DNA from: Xiphophorus maculatus
Lineage: Eukaryota > Chordata > Actinopteri > Cyprinodontiformes > Poeciliidae
Direction: 5' to 3'
Assembly: GCF_002775205.1 (NCBI RefSeq)
Contig: NC_036464.1
Span: 186,001 to 250,000, forward strand
Length of the DNA: 64,000 nt
In this document: positions 1 through 10,500 of the stretch, one piece after another
How positions within the stretch are numbered: the stretch's first letter is position 1
Layout of the letters: every line of letters starts with the position of its first letter
The notes under the pieces: model-generated
Seen by the model: only the letters and a program-made list of their open reading frames with translations
Databases searched by the model: none
Told to the model about the DNA's origin: nothing
Made by a program: the position numbers and the translations under genes

Positions 1-135
1 CCTGGTCTATACAAAACATGTTCATCACATTTATTGAACAAAATCATTCTTTGATAATCAGATTTTAATATATAGTTTGAGCAGCCATTGTACAGCTGTA
101 AAACCGAATGTGCTAGAGCTTAGCTTGGGATGCTA

Positions 136-456
136 CACTACAAAAACTCAAAATCTTACCTATATTTTTAGTCTAGTTTCTAGTGTAAATATCTCAATAC
201 ACTTGAAATAACTTTTCAGCAAAATATAGGAGCTTGTTTTTAGTTACTTAGTCCTTAATATTGATGAAAACTTACTAGTTCCACTGGCAGATTATTACTA
301 CATAGTACTTTTTTAAAATCAATATTAAGGAATTATTGACTCCTATATCTTGTTGAAAAGATACTTGCAAGTTAGTTTTGTTTAATAACAAGTGGCCTAC
401 GATATTTTACTAGAAACTGAACCAAAAATACTGGGTAAAATTTTCTTTATGCAGTG
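136..456. repeat. Fold-back MITE, family A
   Basis: Starts cactacaaaaac and ends gcagtg, with mirrored inner arms. TA flanks both ends (134-135, 457-458), consistent with a TA target-site duplication. Confidence 0.75.
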
Positions 457-460
457 TAGA

Positions 461-775
461 TAACTGGCCAGGCTTTGCTGGGGTTGCTAGGTTCGAGCAG
501 AACTCTGCTGGGGTTGCTAGGTAACGGCCAGTGCCTGCTGATTTATGATGTTACATTCCAAAGGTTTTTGACACTGCTCCTTTTCCAGACACCAAAAAAA
601 TTATTAATTTATTTCCAAAAGCAGCTGGTTGTTTTTTTTTTATGTTTTTTTTTTTAAGTGCTCGGGTTGTTTTTAGAAGCAGTAGAAACCCAAAAGGAAA
701 TACAAAACCGGGCAAAACAAGAATTTTTGCATAATGCATGCCCTTTAAACTTTTTAACATGCAGTTAAAATGAAA
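461..775. repeat. Dispersed repeat, family C (X-box pair plus A/T tail)
   Basis: Begins with a pair of gttgctagg motifs (483 and 513), then a shared stretch with cagacaccaaaaaa and agaagcagta. The same order recurs at 44255-44490. Confidence 0.6.
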
Positions 776-1144
776 CACCTCTAGATGATTTTGAGGATGT
801 TAACCTGTTCTTTAAAGTCAGTCACATAAAAATGACGTTTAGATGTTAATGAATGCACACAGAGACGGAGTGAGTGACAGCTTAATAGGCTGGGTGAGGA
901 AGGCTAGCAGAACAAACCTACTTTGATGATCCGAGAGTAGCAGCAGCTATGAAAGGTGCTGCTGTTCTGGCTCCGCACCGCTCCGGTGTCTCATCTTGCC
1001 GATGAAGCTCAGATGTTCTTTAAAAAAAAAACCAGAGAGACTTGTGAGCTCTTTTGTTGGTGCTTTAATGGAAGAAACGGGTTTGGCATGATTAGTGAGT
1101 CATCTCAGGTTTTGCTCTTTATGGTCTACACTTGCTTTTATTCA

Positions 1145-1456
1145 CACTGCAAAAACACAAAATACTACCAAGTATTTTTGATCTATTTTGTACTGAAGAC
1201 AAAACTAACCTACAAGTAACTTTTTGGCAAAATATTGAACCAATAATTCCTTAATTTTGATGAAAACGTTTTAATTCCACTGGCAGATTATTTCACTTAT
1301 AGCATTAGAAATTATCTGCCAGTGGAACTAGAATGTTTTAATAATATTAAGAAATTATTTACTTAAAACAAGTTAGTTTTGTCTTATTTCAATTATATTA
1401 AAGTATTTGCATTGGAAACTAAACCAAAAATAGTAAGACTTTGTGATTTTTTAGTG
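1145..1456. repeat. Fold-back MITE, family A
   Basis: Starts cactgcaaaaacac and ends ttttagtg. The inner arms contain ccactggcagattattt and its reverse complement. Confidence 0.75.
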
Positions 1457-2228
1457 CACTAAAAAGATTTTAGTGGATGCTTTCCTCATATTTATAGCCA
1501 AACTTTGCAAAATACCCGTTTCTTGCTTGCACAATTGTAGCAAACTAATAATGTATGCAATAAAATGCATATTTTGCTTCATTTCACAGTTTTTCACTCA
1601 TTTTGGTGCAAAAACTTGTAGACTTCACTCCCAGCAATCCTCTGAGACGGTAGAGAAAACAGTATCACTTTGTTTTTGTCCTGAGCTAATTGTGTCAGCA
1701 AACTGTACACATTGCACACTGTCTTGAAACATTTGGCAGTTCCTCGCCCTGTTTCTGTACAAGTTTTAGCCTGGAGTCCCATCTGGCAACTCTCTGCGTT
1801 TGGCTGTTCGTGTTTGGATCTGAAAGCTGAAATCTATCTGCTGTTTCCGCCAAGCACCTGTCTCTTTGGGCTCTTTGTCTTTGCCCAGTGGACTAGGGGA
1901 TTTCTTAGAGATGTTATTGGAACATGTGCACCAACTTTACGCAATAAAGCGCTCTTTCGTCGCCTCATCTTCCCCTGTCATTTATTGCGACTTCTCTCCT
2001 CCCCTTTTGATACTTTCCTTTTCTTATTAGCCAGGATAGTGTTTCAGCTCTCACTTTAAAGGAGCGGGTTAGCTCCAGCAGTTGGGGCCCTGAGGCCAGA
2101 CACACCTCTACATCCTATCTCTTCCTCTTCCCTGCTCCGTGCCTCTGAAATAAAGTAGCATTGCATAAGAGCAGTCCTTTTAACAATCAAGTATTCATGT
2201 TAAAAACGTGGCTCAGCTGCTTCTGCAT
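1457..2228. other. Non-repetitive stretch, no gene seen
   Basis: Mixed-composition DNA, moderately GC rich near 1720-2160. Short open frames show no recognisable protein or splice-linked partner. Confidence 0.4.
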
Positions 2229-3163
2229 GCACTGTAAAACATTTGAAGGTGGTTTAACTTGAAAATGAAAGTCCACCTGCTGCCTTGAAAATGCAGTTTA
2301 AGTCAACGAGAAAATTGTTTTAACTCAGAAATTAGGACAGAACAGGACAAACAACCATGCACACTCACACCCAAGGACAATTTAGAGAGATCAATTAACC
2401 TGACAGTCATGTTTTTGGATTGTGGGAGGAAGCTGGAGTACCCAGAGAAAACCCACCATGCACAGGGAGAACATGCAAACTCCATGCAGAAAGACCCCAG
2501 GCCGGGAATCGAACCCAGGACCTTCTTGCTGCAAGGCAACAGCTCTACCAACTGCACAGTTCTCTAAAATATATTTTTTTAAGTTAATTAATCTTGAACT
2601 GTGAGTTTTAACTTAATGCTGCAATTTAAACCAAATAATTATTTCACAATATGCAGAGGGAAAAAAACTGCTCTTACCTAAAGAGCCACGTTTCTGTTAT
2701 TTTACTCAATATCAAGTTAAAATAACTTTATTTTACTTTAGAATAATTTAAATTCTTGTTTCAAATTTCATGAACAAAATTTCTGATCTGATGATGAATT
2801 TTATTAAACGTCACAATGAATTCTGCTCAGACATTTAGTGAAAACAGGACATTAAAATGAACATTTGCCTTAATAACAACAGAGACAGATCAATGTTTCA
2901 TGTCAGGATACAAAACATGCCGCTAAGCATTCTGGGAAATAGTTCCCACTCTTTTCTTTTTCTTCTTTCAGTTTAAGTGCTAACTTAAAAACTCTTGGAG
3001 GTTTGACATAATTAATAAAAAATGAACACAACTTACTACTGTAAGTTTATCTTTCACAAACTCAATCATTTAGATTCAAAATCTAAAACTCGCTGAATTT
3101 ATTTGACTTAAAGTGTAGAAGATAATAGACACAGCTAAATGCGGCTCAAATGTTTTACAGTGC
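2229..3163. mobile_element. Non-autonomous DNA transposon with 18-bp terminal inverted repeats, SINE inserted
   Basis: Perfect inverted ends gcactgtaaaacatttga at 2229-2246 and 3146-3163. The interior is A/T rich and lacks a coding frame. A tRNA-derived SINE sits inside at about 2330-2560. Confidence 0.65.
2330..2560 (-). mobile_element. tRNA-derived SINE with L2-like tail
   Basis: Read on the minus strand, a tRNA-like head contains a perfect pol III B box, ggttcgattcc (2505-2515), followed by ctccctgtgcatggtgg and cttcctcccacaatcc, segments common in fish SINE/L2 3' regions. Confidence 0.7.
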
Positions 3164-3490
3164 AGTTGCTCTTTGACCCTTAATGGCGAACGTTTTCGCA
3201 GCATGTCTAGTAGAGTCAACACGAGCCTGTGGTGGCCAGGATGTTTGCCAGCGTCTCCTGCCATGGTTGACTGTAGCAATCCCTGATCCCAGTGATGGTT
3301 ACTATTCGTCTCTGGTATGTCGGTGCAGCTCGTCTCACATCACGATGTCACAACAAGCTCCTCCTGACGCCTTTAACGATGTGGATTTTAGAAACTTTTC
3401 TACTGCTGAGCTCATTAACTGACTCTGAGTCTCTAATTTTCTAAATGGAGAATCACAATAAAAGTCATCTGCTAATGTTTTCATCCACCT
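3164..3490. other. Short unique stretch
   Basis: Mixed-composition DNA. A short open frame at 3183-3422 has no recognised domain. Confidence 0.3.
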
Positions 3491-3950
3491 TAAAGCTGCA
3501 GTATGTAACTTTTATTAAAAATTATATTTTTTACGTATTGGTTATCATTACTTCCTGACAGTATACTATAAGAGATGACCTGTGGAAGCTCCTCTGCCTT
3601 CCCCCAGTGCTCCCAGTAAAAGCTGCAGAAACACACCACTCAGCCAGAAACAACCAATCAGAGACAGGGGGAGGGTCTTAGCGCTGTCAATCACTCTACA
3701 GCCTGCCATGAATGCTAATGGTGGAGGATAAATGGTTTTTCTGTAACAGTAAGTTGAATCTCCTCCATGAGCACATTAGCAGCAAGTACATGAGATTGAT
3801 TGATGGCACTAAGCCCCGCCTCTTGGCTCTGGTTGGTTGTTTTTTGGTGCATTTATTCAGACGGCAAGAGTATCTCAGGGATGAGGTGGAGGAGATTGAT
3901 TTGCCTCATTTTGATACAACATGGTGACAGTTTTAACAAACGTAAAAAAA
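3490..3950. repeat. MITE family D (NF-Y/GC-box type)
   Basis: Starts ttaaagctgcagtatgtaac. It carries caaccaatcagagacag on one arm and ccgcctcttggctctggttgg on the other, so it is largely palindromic. A second copy is at 26397-27082. Confidence 0.65.
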
Positions 3951-4137
3951 AAAAAAACATTTCTGTAAAAAATACGTACTCCAGCTATAAAGAGTAACTA
4001 AACTTCAAATCAATGGTTTTACAGAAAATCTGTCTTATTTGGTCTTTAAACATGCTAAGTTTTGACATTTTTGTGTAAATTTGTTTAATTCTGCAATATT
4101 CAGCCTTAACACTTCTCTTTTACTATTGAGTAAAAAT

Positions 4138-4149
4138 ATGTTGAAGTAG
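4138..4149 (+). repeat. Target-site duplication, left copy (RTE)
   Basis: atgttgaagtag, identical to 6239-6250. The first bases may partly coincide with the atgg tail. Confidence 0.75.
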
Positions 4150-6238
4150 CAAAACTTTGAACACGTCCCGGGGGAGGTGGGGGACATGGAGTCTGAGTGG
4201 ACCGTGTTCCGTGCCTCCATTGTCGAGGCGGCCGATCGGAGCTGTGGCCGCAAGGTTGTCGGTGCCTGTCGCGGCGGCAACCCTCGAACCCGCTGGTGGA
4301 CAGCTTCGGTGAGGGATGCCGTCAGGCTGAAGAAGGAGTCCTATCGGGCCTTTTTGGCCTGTGGGACTCCGGAAGCAGCTGATGGGTACCGGCGGGCGAA
4401 GCGGCATGCGGCTCGGGCGGTTGCTGAGGCAAAAACTCGGGCGTGGGAGGAGTTTGGAGAGGCCATGGAGAAAGACTTCCGTACGGCTTCGAGGCGATTC
4501 TGGTCCACCATCCGGCGTCTCGGGGGGGGAAGCGGTGCAGCACCAACACTGTTTATAGTGGGGATGGTGTGCTGCTGACCTCTACTCGGGACGTTGTGGG
4601 CCGGTGGGCAGAGTACTTCAAAGACCTCCTCAATCCCACCAACATGCCTTCCACTGAGGAAGCGGAGCCTGGGGACTCTGGGTTGGGCTCTCCAATCTCT
4701 GGGGGCGAGGTCGCCGAGGTGGTTAAAAAGCTCCTCGGTGGCAGGGCCCTGGGGGTGGATGAGATCCGCCCGGAGTTCCTTAAGGCTCTGGATGTTGTGG
4801 GGTTGTGTTGGTTGACGCGACTCTGCAATGTCGCATGGACATCGGGGGCAGTTCCCCTGGATTGGCAGACTGGGGTGGTGGTCCCCCTGTTCAAAAAGGG
4901 GGACCGGAGGGTGTGCTCCAATTATAGAGGGGTCACACTCTTAAGCCTCCCTGGCAAGGTCTATTCAGGGGTCCTGGAGAGGAGGGTCCGTCGGATAGTC
5001 GAACCTCGGATTCAGGAAGAGCAGTGTGGTTTTCGTCCTGGTCGTGGAACACTGGACCAGCTCTACACCCTCGGCAGGGTCCTGGAGGGTGCATGGGAGT
5101 TCGCCCAACCAGTCTACATGTGTTTTGTGGACTTGGAGAAGGCGTTCGACCGTGTCCCTCGGGGAGCCCTGTGGGGGGTTCTCCGGGAGTATGGGGTACC
5201 GGGCCCTTTGATACGGGCTGTCAGGTCCCTGTATGACCGGTGTCAGAGTCTGGTCCGCATTGCCGGCAGTAAGTCGGGCTCGTTTCCGGTGAGAGTTGGA
5301 CTCCGCCAGGGCTGCCCTTTGTCACCGATTCTGTTCATCACTTTCATGGACAGAATTTCTAGGCGCAGCCAAGGTGTTGAGGGGATCCGATTTGGTGGCC
5401 TTAGGATCTCATCTCTGCTTTTCGCGGACGATGTGGTCCTTTTGGCTTCATCAGATCGTGATCTGCAGCTCTCGCTGGAGCGGTTCGCAGCCGAGTGTGA
5501 AGCGGCCGGGATGGGGATCAGTGCCTCCAAATCCGAGGCCATGGTCTTGAGCCGGAAAAGGGTAGAGTGCCTTCTCCGGGTCGGGGGGGTGTCCTGCCCC
5601 AAGTGGAGGAGTTTAAGTATCTCGGGATCTTGTTCACGAATGGGGGAAGAAGGGAGCGGGAGATCGACAGACGGATTGGCGCAGCGTCTGCTGTCAAGCG
5701 GGCGCTGTACCGGTCCGTCGTGGTGAAGAGAGAGCTGAGCCAAAAAGCGAAGCTCTCGATTTACCGGTCGATCTACGTTCCCACCCTCATCTATGGTCAT
5801 GAGCTTTGGGTCATGACCGAAAGAACGAGATCGCGGATACAAGCGGCCGAAATGGGTTTCCTCCGTAGGGTGGCTGGGCTCTCCCTTAGAGATAGGGTGA
5901 GAAGCTCAGTCATCCGGGAGGGACTCAGAGTAGAGCCGCTGCTCCTTCACATCGAGAGGAGCCAGTTGAGGAGGCTCGGGCATCTGGTCAGGATGCCTCC
6001 TGGACGCCTCCCTGGTGAGGTGTTCCGGGCACGTCCCACCGGGAGGAGGCCCCGGGGAAGACCCAGGACACGCTGGAGGGACTATGTCTCTCGGCTGGCC
6101 TGGGAACGCCTCGGGATTCCCCCGGAGGAGCTAGAAGAAGTGGCTGGGGAGAGGGAAGTCTGGGCCTCCCTTCTGAAGCTGCTACCCCCGCGACCCGACC
6201 TCGGATAAGCGGAAGAAGATGGATGGATGGATGGATGG
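4150..6238 (+). pseudogene. 5'-truncated RTE/Rex3-type LINE, decayed reverse transcriptase
   Basis: The coding frame keeps a non-LTR reverse transcriptase: GFRPGRGTLDQL, FVDLEKAFDRVP, RQGCPLSPILF and the catalytic FADD (5421-5432), followed by a C-terminal part with RRLGHLVRMP. The N-terminal endonuclease is absent, indicating 5' truncation. The frame is broken twice, each time at a G run (4522-4529 and 5583-5589). The 3' end is tandem atgg units. The 12-bp duplication atgttgaagtag flanks the copy (4138-4149, 6239-6250). RTE/Rex3 assignment rests on the reverse transcriptase style and the GATG tail and is from memory. Confidence 0.85.
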
Positions 6239-6250
6239 ATGTTGAAGTAG
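6239..6250 (+). repeat. Target-site duplication, right copy (RTE)
   Basis: atgttgaagtag directly after the atgg tail. Confidence 0.75.
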
Positions 6251-6299
6251 TGCTACTCTTACTGGAGTACAATGTTTGGGTTCTCTACCACCTCTCATC

Positions 6300-6684
6300 A
6301 TAAGTAACTTTTCACAGAGAAATAGGAGTTTATTTTAAGTTAATAATTCCTTAATATTTATTTAAAAACACTAGTTCAATTGGCAGAATTTTCCTCTTAT
6401 AACATGCAAAAATTATTTTGTTTCCAAGTTATCCAGTGGCAATAGAACTGGGTTGCTAGGCGACAGGCGGGCATGGCTGGCGTTGCTAGGTAACATCACA
6501 GGGCCAGTTGATAATAAAATAATCTGCCAAAGAGCAAGAACTTGTTTTGTTGACTTAAGACAAGTGTCTATGTCTTGCTGAAAAGTTACCTGTAAATTAT
6601 TTTTGTCCTTTTTCAAGTGTACCAAGATATTTAATCTAGAAACTCGACCAATAGTACTTGGTATAATTTTATGTTTTTGCAGTG
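6300..6684. repeat. Fold-back MITE, family A, left end missing
   Basis: Ends gtttttgcagtg at 6684. It contains a 30-bp-spaced pair of gttgctagg X-box-like motifs at 6452 and 6482. Confidence 0.65.
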
Positions 6685-7508
6685 TTTTCTCTAGCTAAAG
6701 TTGAGAAGATCTGATGACCAAGTTGCTAAACGCTTTGAGGGACTTTCAGCTACTTGCATAAATAAAAAAACTTAATTAACACATGGAGGCGAAGGATAAG
6801 CCAACCGCTGTGGCTTTCAGCAGATCTTTAATCAGAGGTGATGGATCCGTTCAAAGCCTTTGCATCCAGCTGCCTGTTTTCATTGGACCTGCTGGTGACA
6901 GATAGCATCTCTGCTGGAAACCCACGCAGCGCAGCGCCAGCCAGTGGCTGTGTGGGCTCGTCCCGCGCTGCCTTCGCTAAATAAACACAAAGCTCTTTAG
7001 TCACAGTAGCCCACAGTTCCTCATCTGGTGTTTGCCTTTCAGGGTAATTTGCGGCAGTATTTGTCTTATCAGTGTTGATTTTCCATTAATGATTGTTTCT
7101 CTGGTGTTTAATTCTTCCATGGTGGTTCCCCCCCACTTCACTTGAACATGTTGTTTTAAAATTTTTATCTGTCTTGAGCCATCGTGTTTTCTAGCAGAGC
7201 AGGAGAAGCTTTAATGTTTTACTGAAACAAAATGTAGTTTAAGACGTTTAGGGGGAATTTGTAAGCAGCACAACATCTTCAATGTTTGCAACCTTTTGGC
7301 ACATAGTATGAAAGATAGAGTATAATTAGAGTCGTTTTTAGGCAGTGAATTTTGGCATTCTGTTTTTACTTTAAATTCAGCAGCAAAAAATTCACCTTAA
7401 GGAATTTTCCTATAAAAATTTACCTTCAAAAATAAATTTAACACTTTATTTAGCATGAAAAGCTGCTTACACAAAAACTGACTTCTGAGTTTTATTTTGT
7501 CTTCACAG
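6685..7508. other. RMDN2 intron or upstream sequence; unique island 6730-7050
   Basis: No exon recognised. The 6730-7050 part is unique, more GC rich and not related to the local repeat families. Confidence 0.35.
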
Positions 7509-7584
7509 GTACGCCATCATGTGTGGAATCATGGCAGAATACGACTCGATACAAAACAAGATAAAGAACGGTTACATCTTTAAG
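7509..7584 (+). CDS. rmdn2: RMDN2 exon (first visible)
   Basis: The acceptor is ttcacag and the donor is gtgagc. It encodes one base of a split codon plus 25 residues from YAIMCG to GYIFK. The split codon is probably TG|G, the Trp preceding YA in this family. Confidence 0.85.
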
Positions 7585-10500
7585 GTGAGCCACACATATC
7601 ATAAACTATTCCAGCATTTTCATATGTTGCATGTAAATTTCTGAAGGTGTTGAGTTTCTCTAGATCTTCCTGGGAAATTTGTTGTTTAATCCTGGAAAGG
7701 CTATTCTGGTGATAGAAGGCCAACTTTATAACCGCCTTTATGTGGCTCTGAAGGTTCAGGTTTCACTCATCCGCTTACATAACCAGAGCATGGAACAACG
7801 GCACGTAGCATTTTATCTCCTCTCAGCAGTTTTCCCAAACACTGTGTACCTTCAGAGCTTTGACAGGTGAATGAGAGAGAGGAAAAAAAGAGAGAGGGAA
7901 AGAGAGCTGAAGAGGGCAGAAATGAAAAGAAGGGGAGGGTCTGTGACAGCGGGGGGAGTGTGCGGCGCTGCGGCAGGCTTGCGTGTGTGAGAGGTGTTTG
8001 TGAAAAACTTGTGGGTTGGTGAAGCACGACAGATCAGGTTGGGACAGAAAGCGGTGAAAACAGCTGCCGTACCATGAATCAGCGTTAAAATCCGTCTTTC
8101 TGTCGTACCATGAATCAGCGTTAAAATCCGTCTTTCTGTCGTACCATGAATCAGCGTTAAAATCCGTCTTTCTGTCGTACCATGAATCAGCGTTAAAATC
8201 CGTCTTTCTGTCGTACCATGAATCAGCGTTAAAATCCGTCTTTCTGTCGTACCATGAATCAGCGTTAAAATCCGTCTCTGCTGAACTTTGAGTCAGCGTT
8301 AAATCCTCTTGTTTCTCTGTTTCTGTCCCAGGATCACCTGGATAAAGCCATCGAGTTGAAGCCTCAGGACCCCATGTCCTACTACCTGCTGGGCCGCTGG
8401 TGCTACGCTGTACGTGACCTTTCCCTCCTGTCTGACCTCAGAGAGTATGGCAAGCCGTTAGTATGAATAATGAGACGTTCTGAGTTTGAACGCAGAAAAT
8501 TTAAAAATGTTACAGGAAGACATTGTTGACAGTACGTAAACACACAGCAAAAAATGCAATTAAAATAAATATCTAAAAAAAACTTTTGTTAAATCCCAAT
8601 TTAGTAATTAGATCTTAAAACATTACTTAATGAGGGTCATATTTAGAGTATAAGTGAACTAGCACAGATGCTAACATTTTGACACAGAGCATAGATTTAC
8701 AATTTTAACGTTTGTTTGTGAATGCTGCGAAATTTGATTTAATGGTTTCAGCAGTGATAAATTATAAGATCTTGACTTGCTTAACATTTAAAATTAAGAT
8801 TTAAAGAAGCTGGCAAGTTTACTTTGTAAATGTTCGAAGATTAAGGCTAGGAGTTTAGTCTTTGTGTTTGAGCTTGATTTTTTCCATGAATACATCTCAG
8901 CAAGTTACAGATTCTACTAAATCTGTGGACACGTTGCATGTTATTGTTTATATCTGGAAATTATTAGCTAATTTAAACACCTGCTCTACTGATGATCTGC
9001 CAGAGTTGGTGTTTAGATTGCCTCTTTTTATTTTTTAACTGAACGAAAACACACTGAATTCCACAGTACATCTGCATGTCAAAGTTGTCATAGTCAAACT
9101 AGCATAGCTAACCTACTTCCTTCTCATTTGCTATTTTTCTTAATTAAAACTTTTTCCTGACCTTGTTATCTAGTTGTTGTAGTTTTGATAATTAGTACCA
9201 AAGCACTGTGTCCATTTTCCTTTATATATCAGGTGAACATTTAAGATTTAGTGCTTTATGTTGACAACTTGACAGCTAAACCTAATGCTCATCATAACTG
9301 AAATGCAGCTTTTTTGGCGTGACATTGTATTGCAACGTTTCTATACCGAAACGCTGTCAGTAGATGCTGAGCTTTTCCATTTCGTGAATGTTGAGTTTAT
9401 AATAAAAACCAGTTTAGAACAAGCCGTTAATGTATGTCTAACTATTGATAGTGACGGCTTGCCGTAGTGCAGACAACTTGTGGAGTTCTGTGTGATTTTT
9501 TCTGCCTGTGCAGGGCGCTCTCTGGGAGGTTAACAGCAGCCATTGTTAGCTTTAAATCAGATTGCAGCAGAGTGAGAGCTCCATCCTGTTTCTGTTCGGC
9601 TCGTGTTCTTTCCGTTCTGGCGTTTGTTTCTGATTCAGATAAAGGCTGTTTTTATGGCCATCACTCTACGTCTTTACTCAGAGTCATCGCTGCTATATTT
9701 GGATGTTGGCTCTCATTAGGGGTTTTATTGGTACATTTTCAGATTTTGTTTTCATGCAACATGTTAATTTGCTGTTAAAAAAACAAAAACAAAAATTTTG
9801 AACTAAGTTTTAGTTGAAATGTAAAAAAGTTGGTAGATTTTAACTTTAGAAATGACTTTCATTCCTGGCAAAGGAGTGGGAAAATAAATTAATCTTATTC
9901 TTCCAGTAAAAACACTGGTGTGATTTTACTCTCAAAATTTGTGAAAAATATTAACTTTTTTATAATGCTAGTTTACAAAAAACAAGCACTATCCATGCTT
10001 TTATTTTAAAATCCTAAAAAAAGCTCAATATTCAAACTGCACAGTTTTGTAATGAAGTGAAATCCAACGTTTGATTAAATTTATAAAACATTATTTACAG
10101 TGGAAACCATATATTTTTACACACCTACTAAAAAGTTAAATCAGGTTAAACTTGTCTTGTTTTAGGTTAGTTAGAATATCGCAAATTATTTCTATTTTCA
10201 TGTCAAAATTTTAATTTATCAGTGCATAGAAACTTTTAATTATTCATCCAAGACTTCCTGTTTGGGTATGAATATGATGCGACGCAGACGTGCTTTTCTC
10301 TTAACCACTCTTCAGAATGGGAAAGACAAGAAAACATGATGATAAAGAATAATGCGACTTTAAAATTTTGGGGAGTTTTTTATGGAATTATTTGTGGAAA
10401 ATTTGAGGATTTTTCTAAAATATTCTAACTTAACTGCAGCTTTGGAAGCTAAAATGGTGATTTTCAAACCAGCCAATCCAGGAACACCGTTCCATTTTCC

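Noticed and set aside
2505..2515. Perfect pol III B box suggesting a tRNA gene
   Set aside because: No matching acceptor stem or clean anticodon arm; the surrounding sequence is a SINE.
5243..5842. 199-codon open frame antisense to the LINE reverse transcriptase
   Set aside because: Shadow of the reverse transcriptase frame; no domain.
8068..8307. Evenly spaced 36-bp repeats that could look like a CRISPR array
   Set aside because: Units are contiguous with no unique spacers, and the setting is a vertebrate intron; it is a minisatellite.
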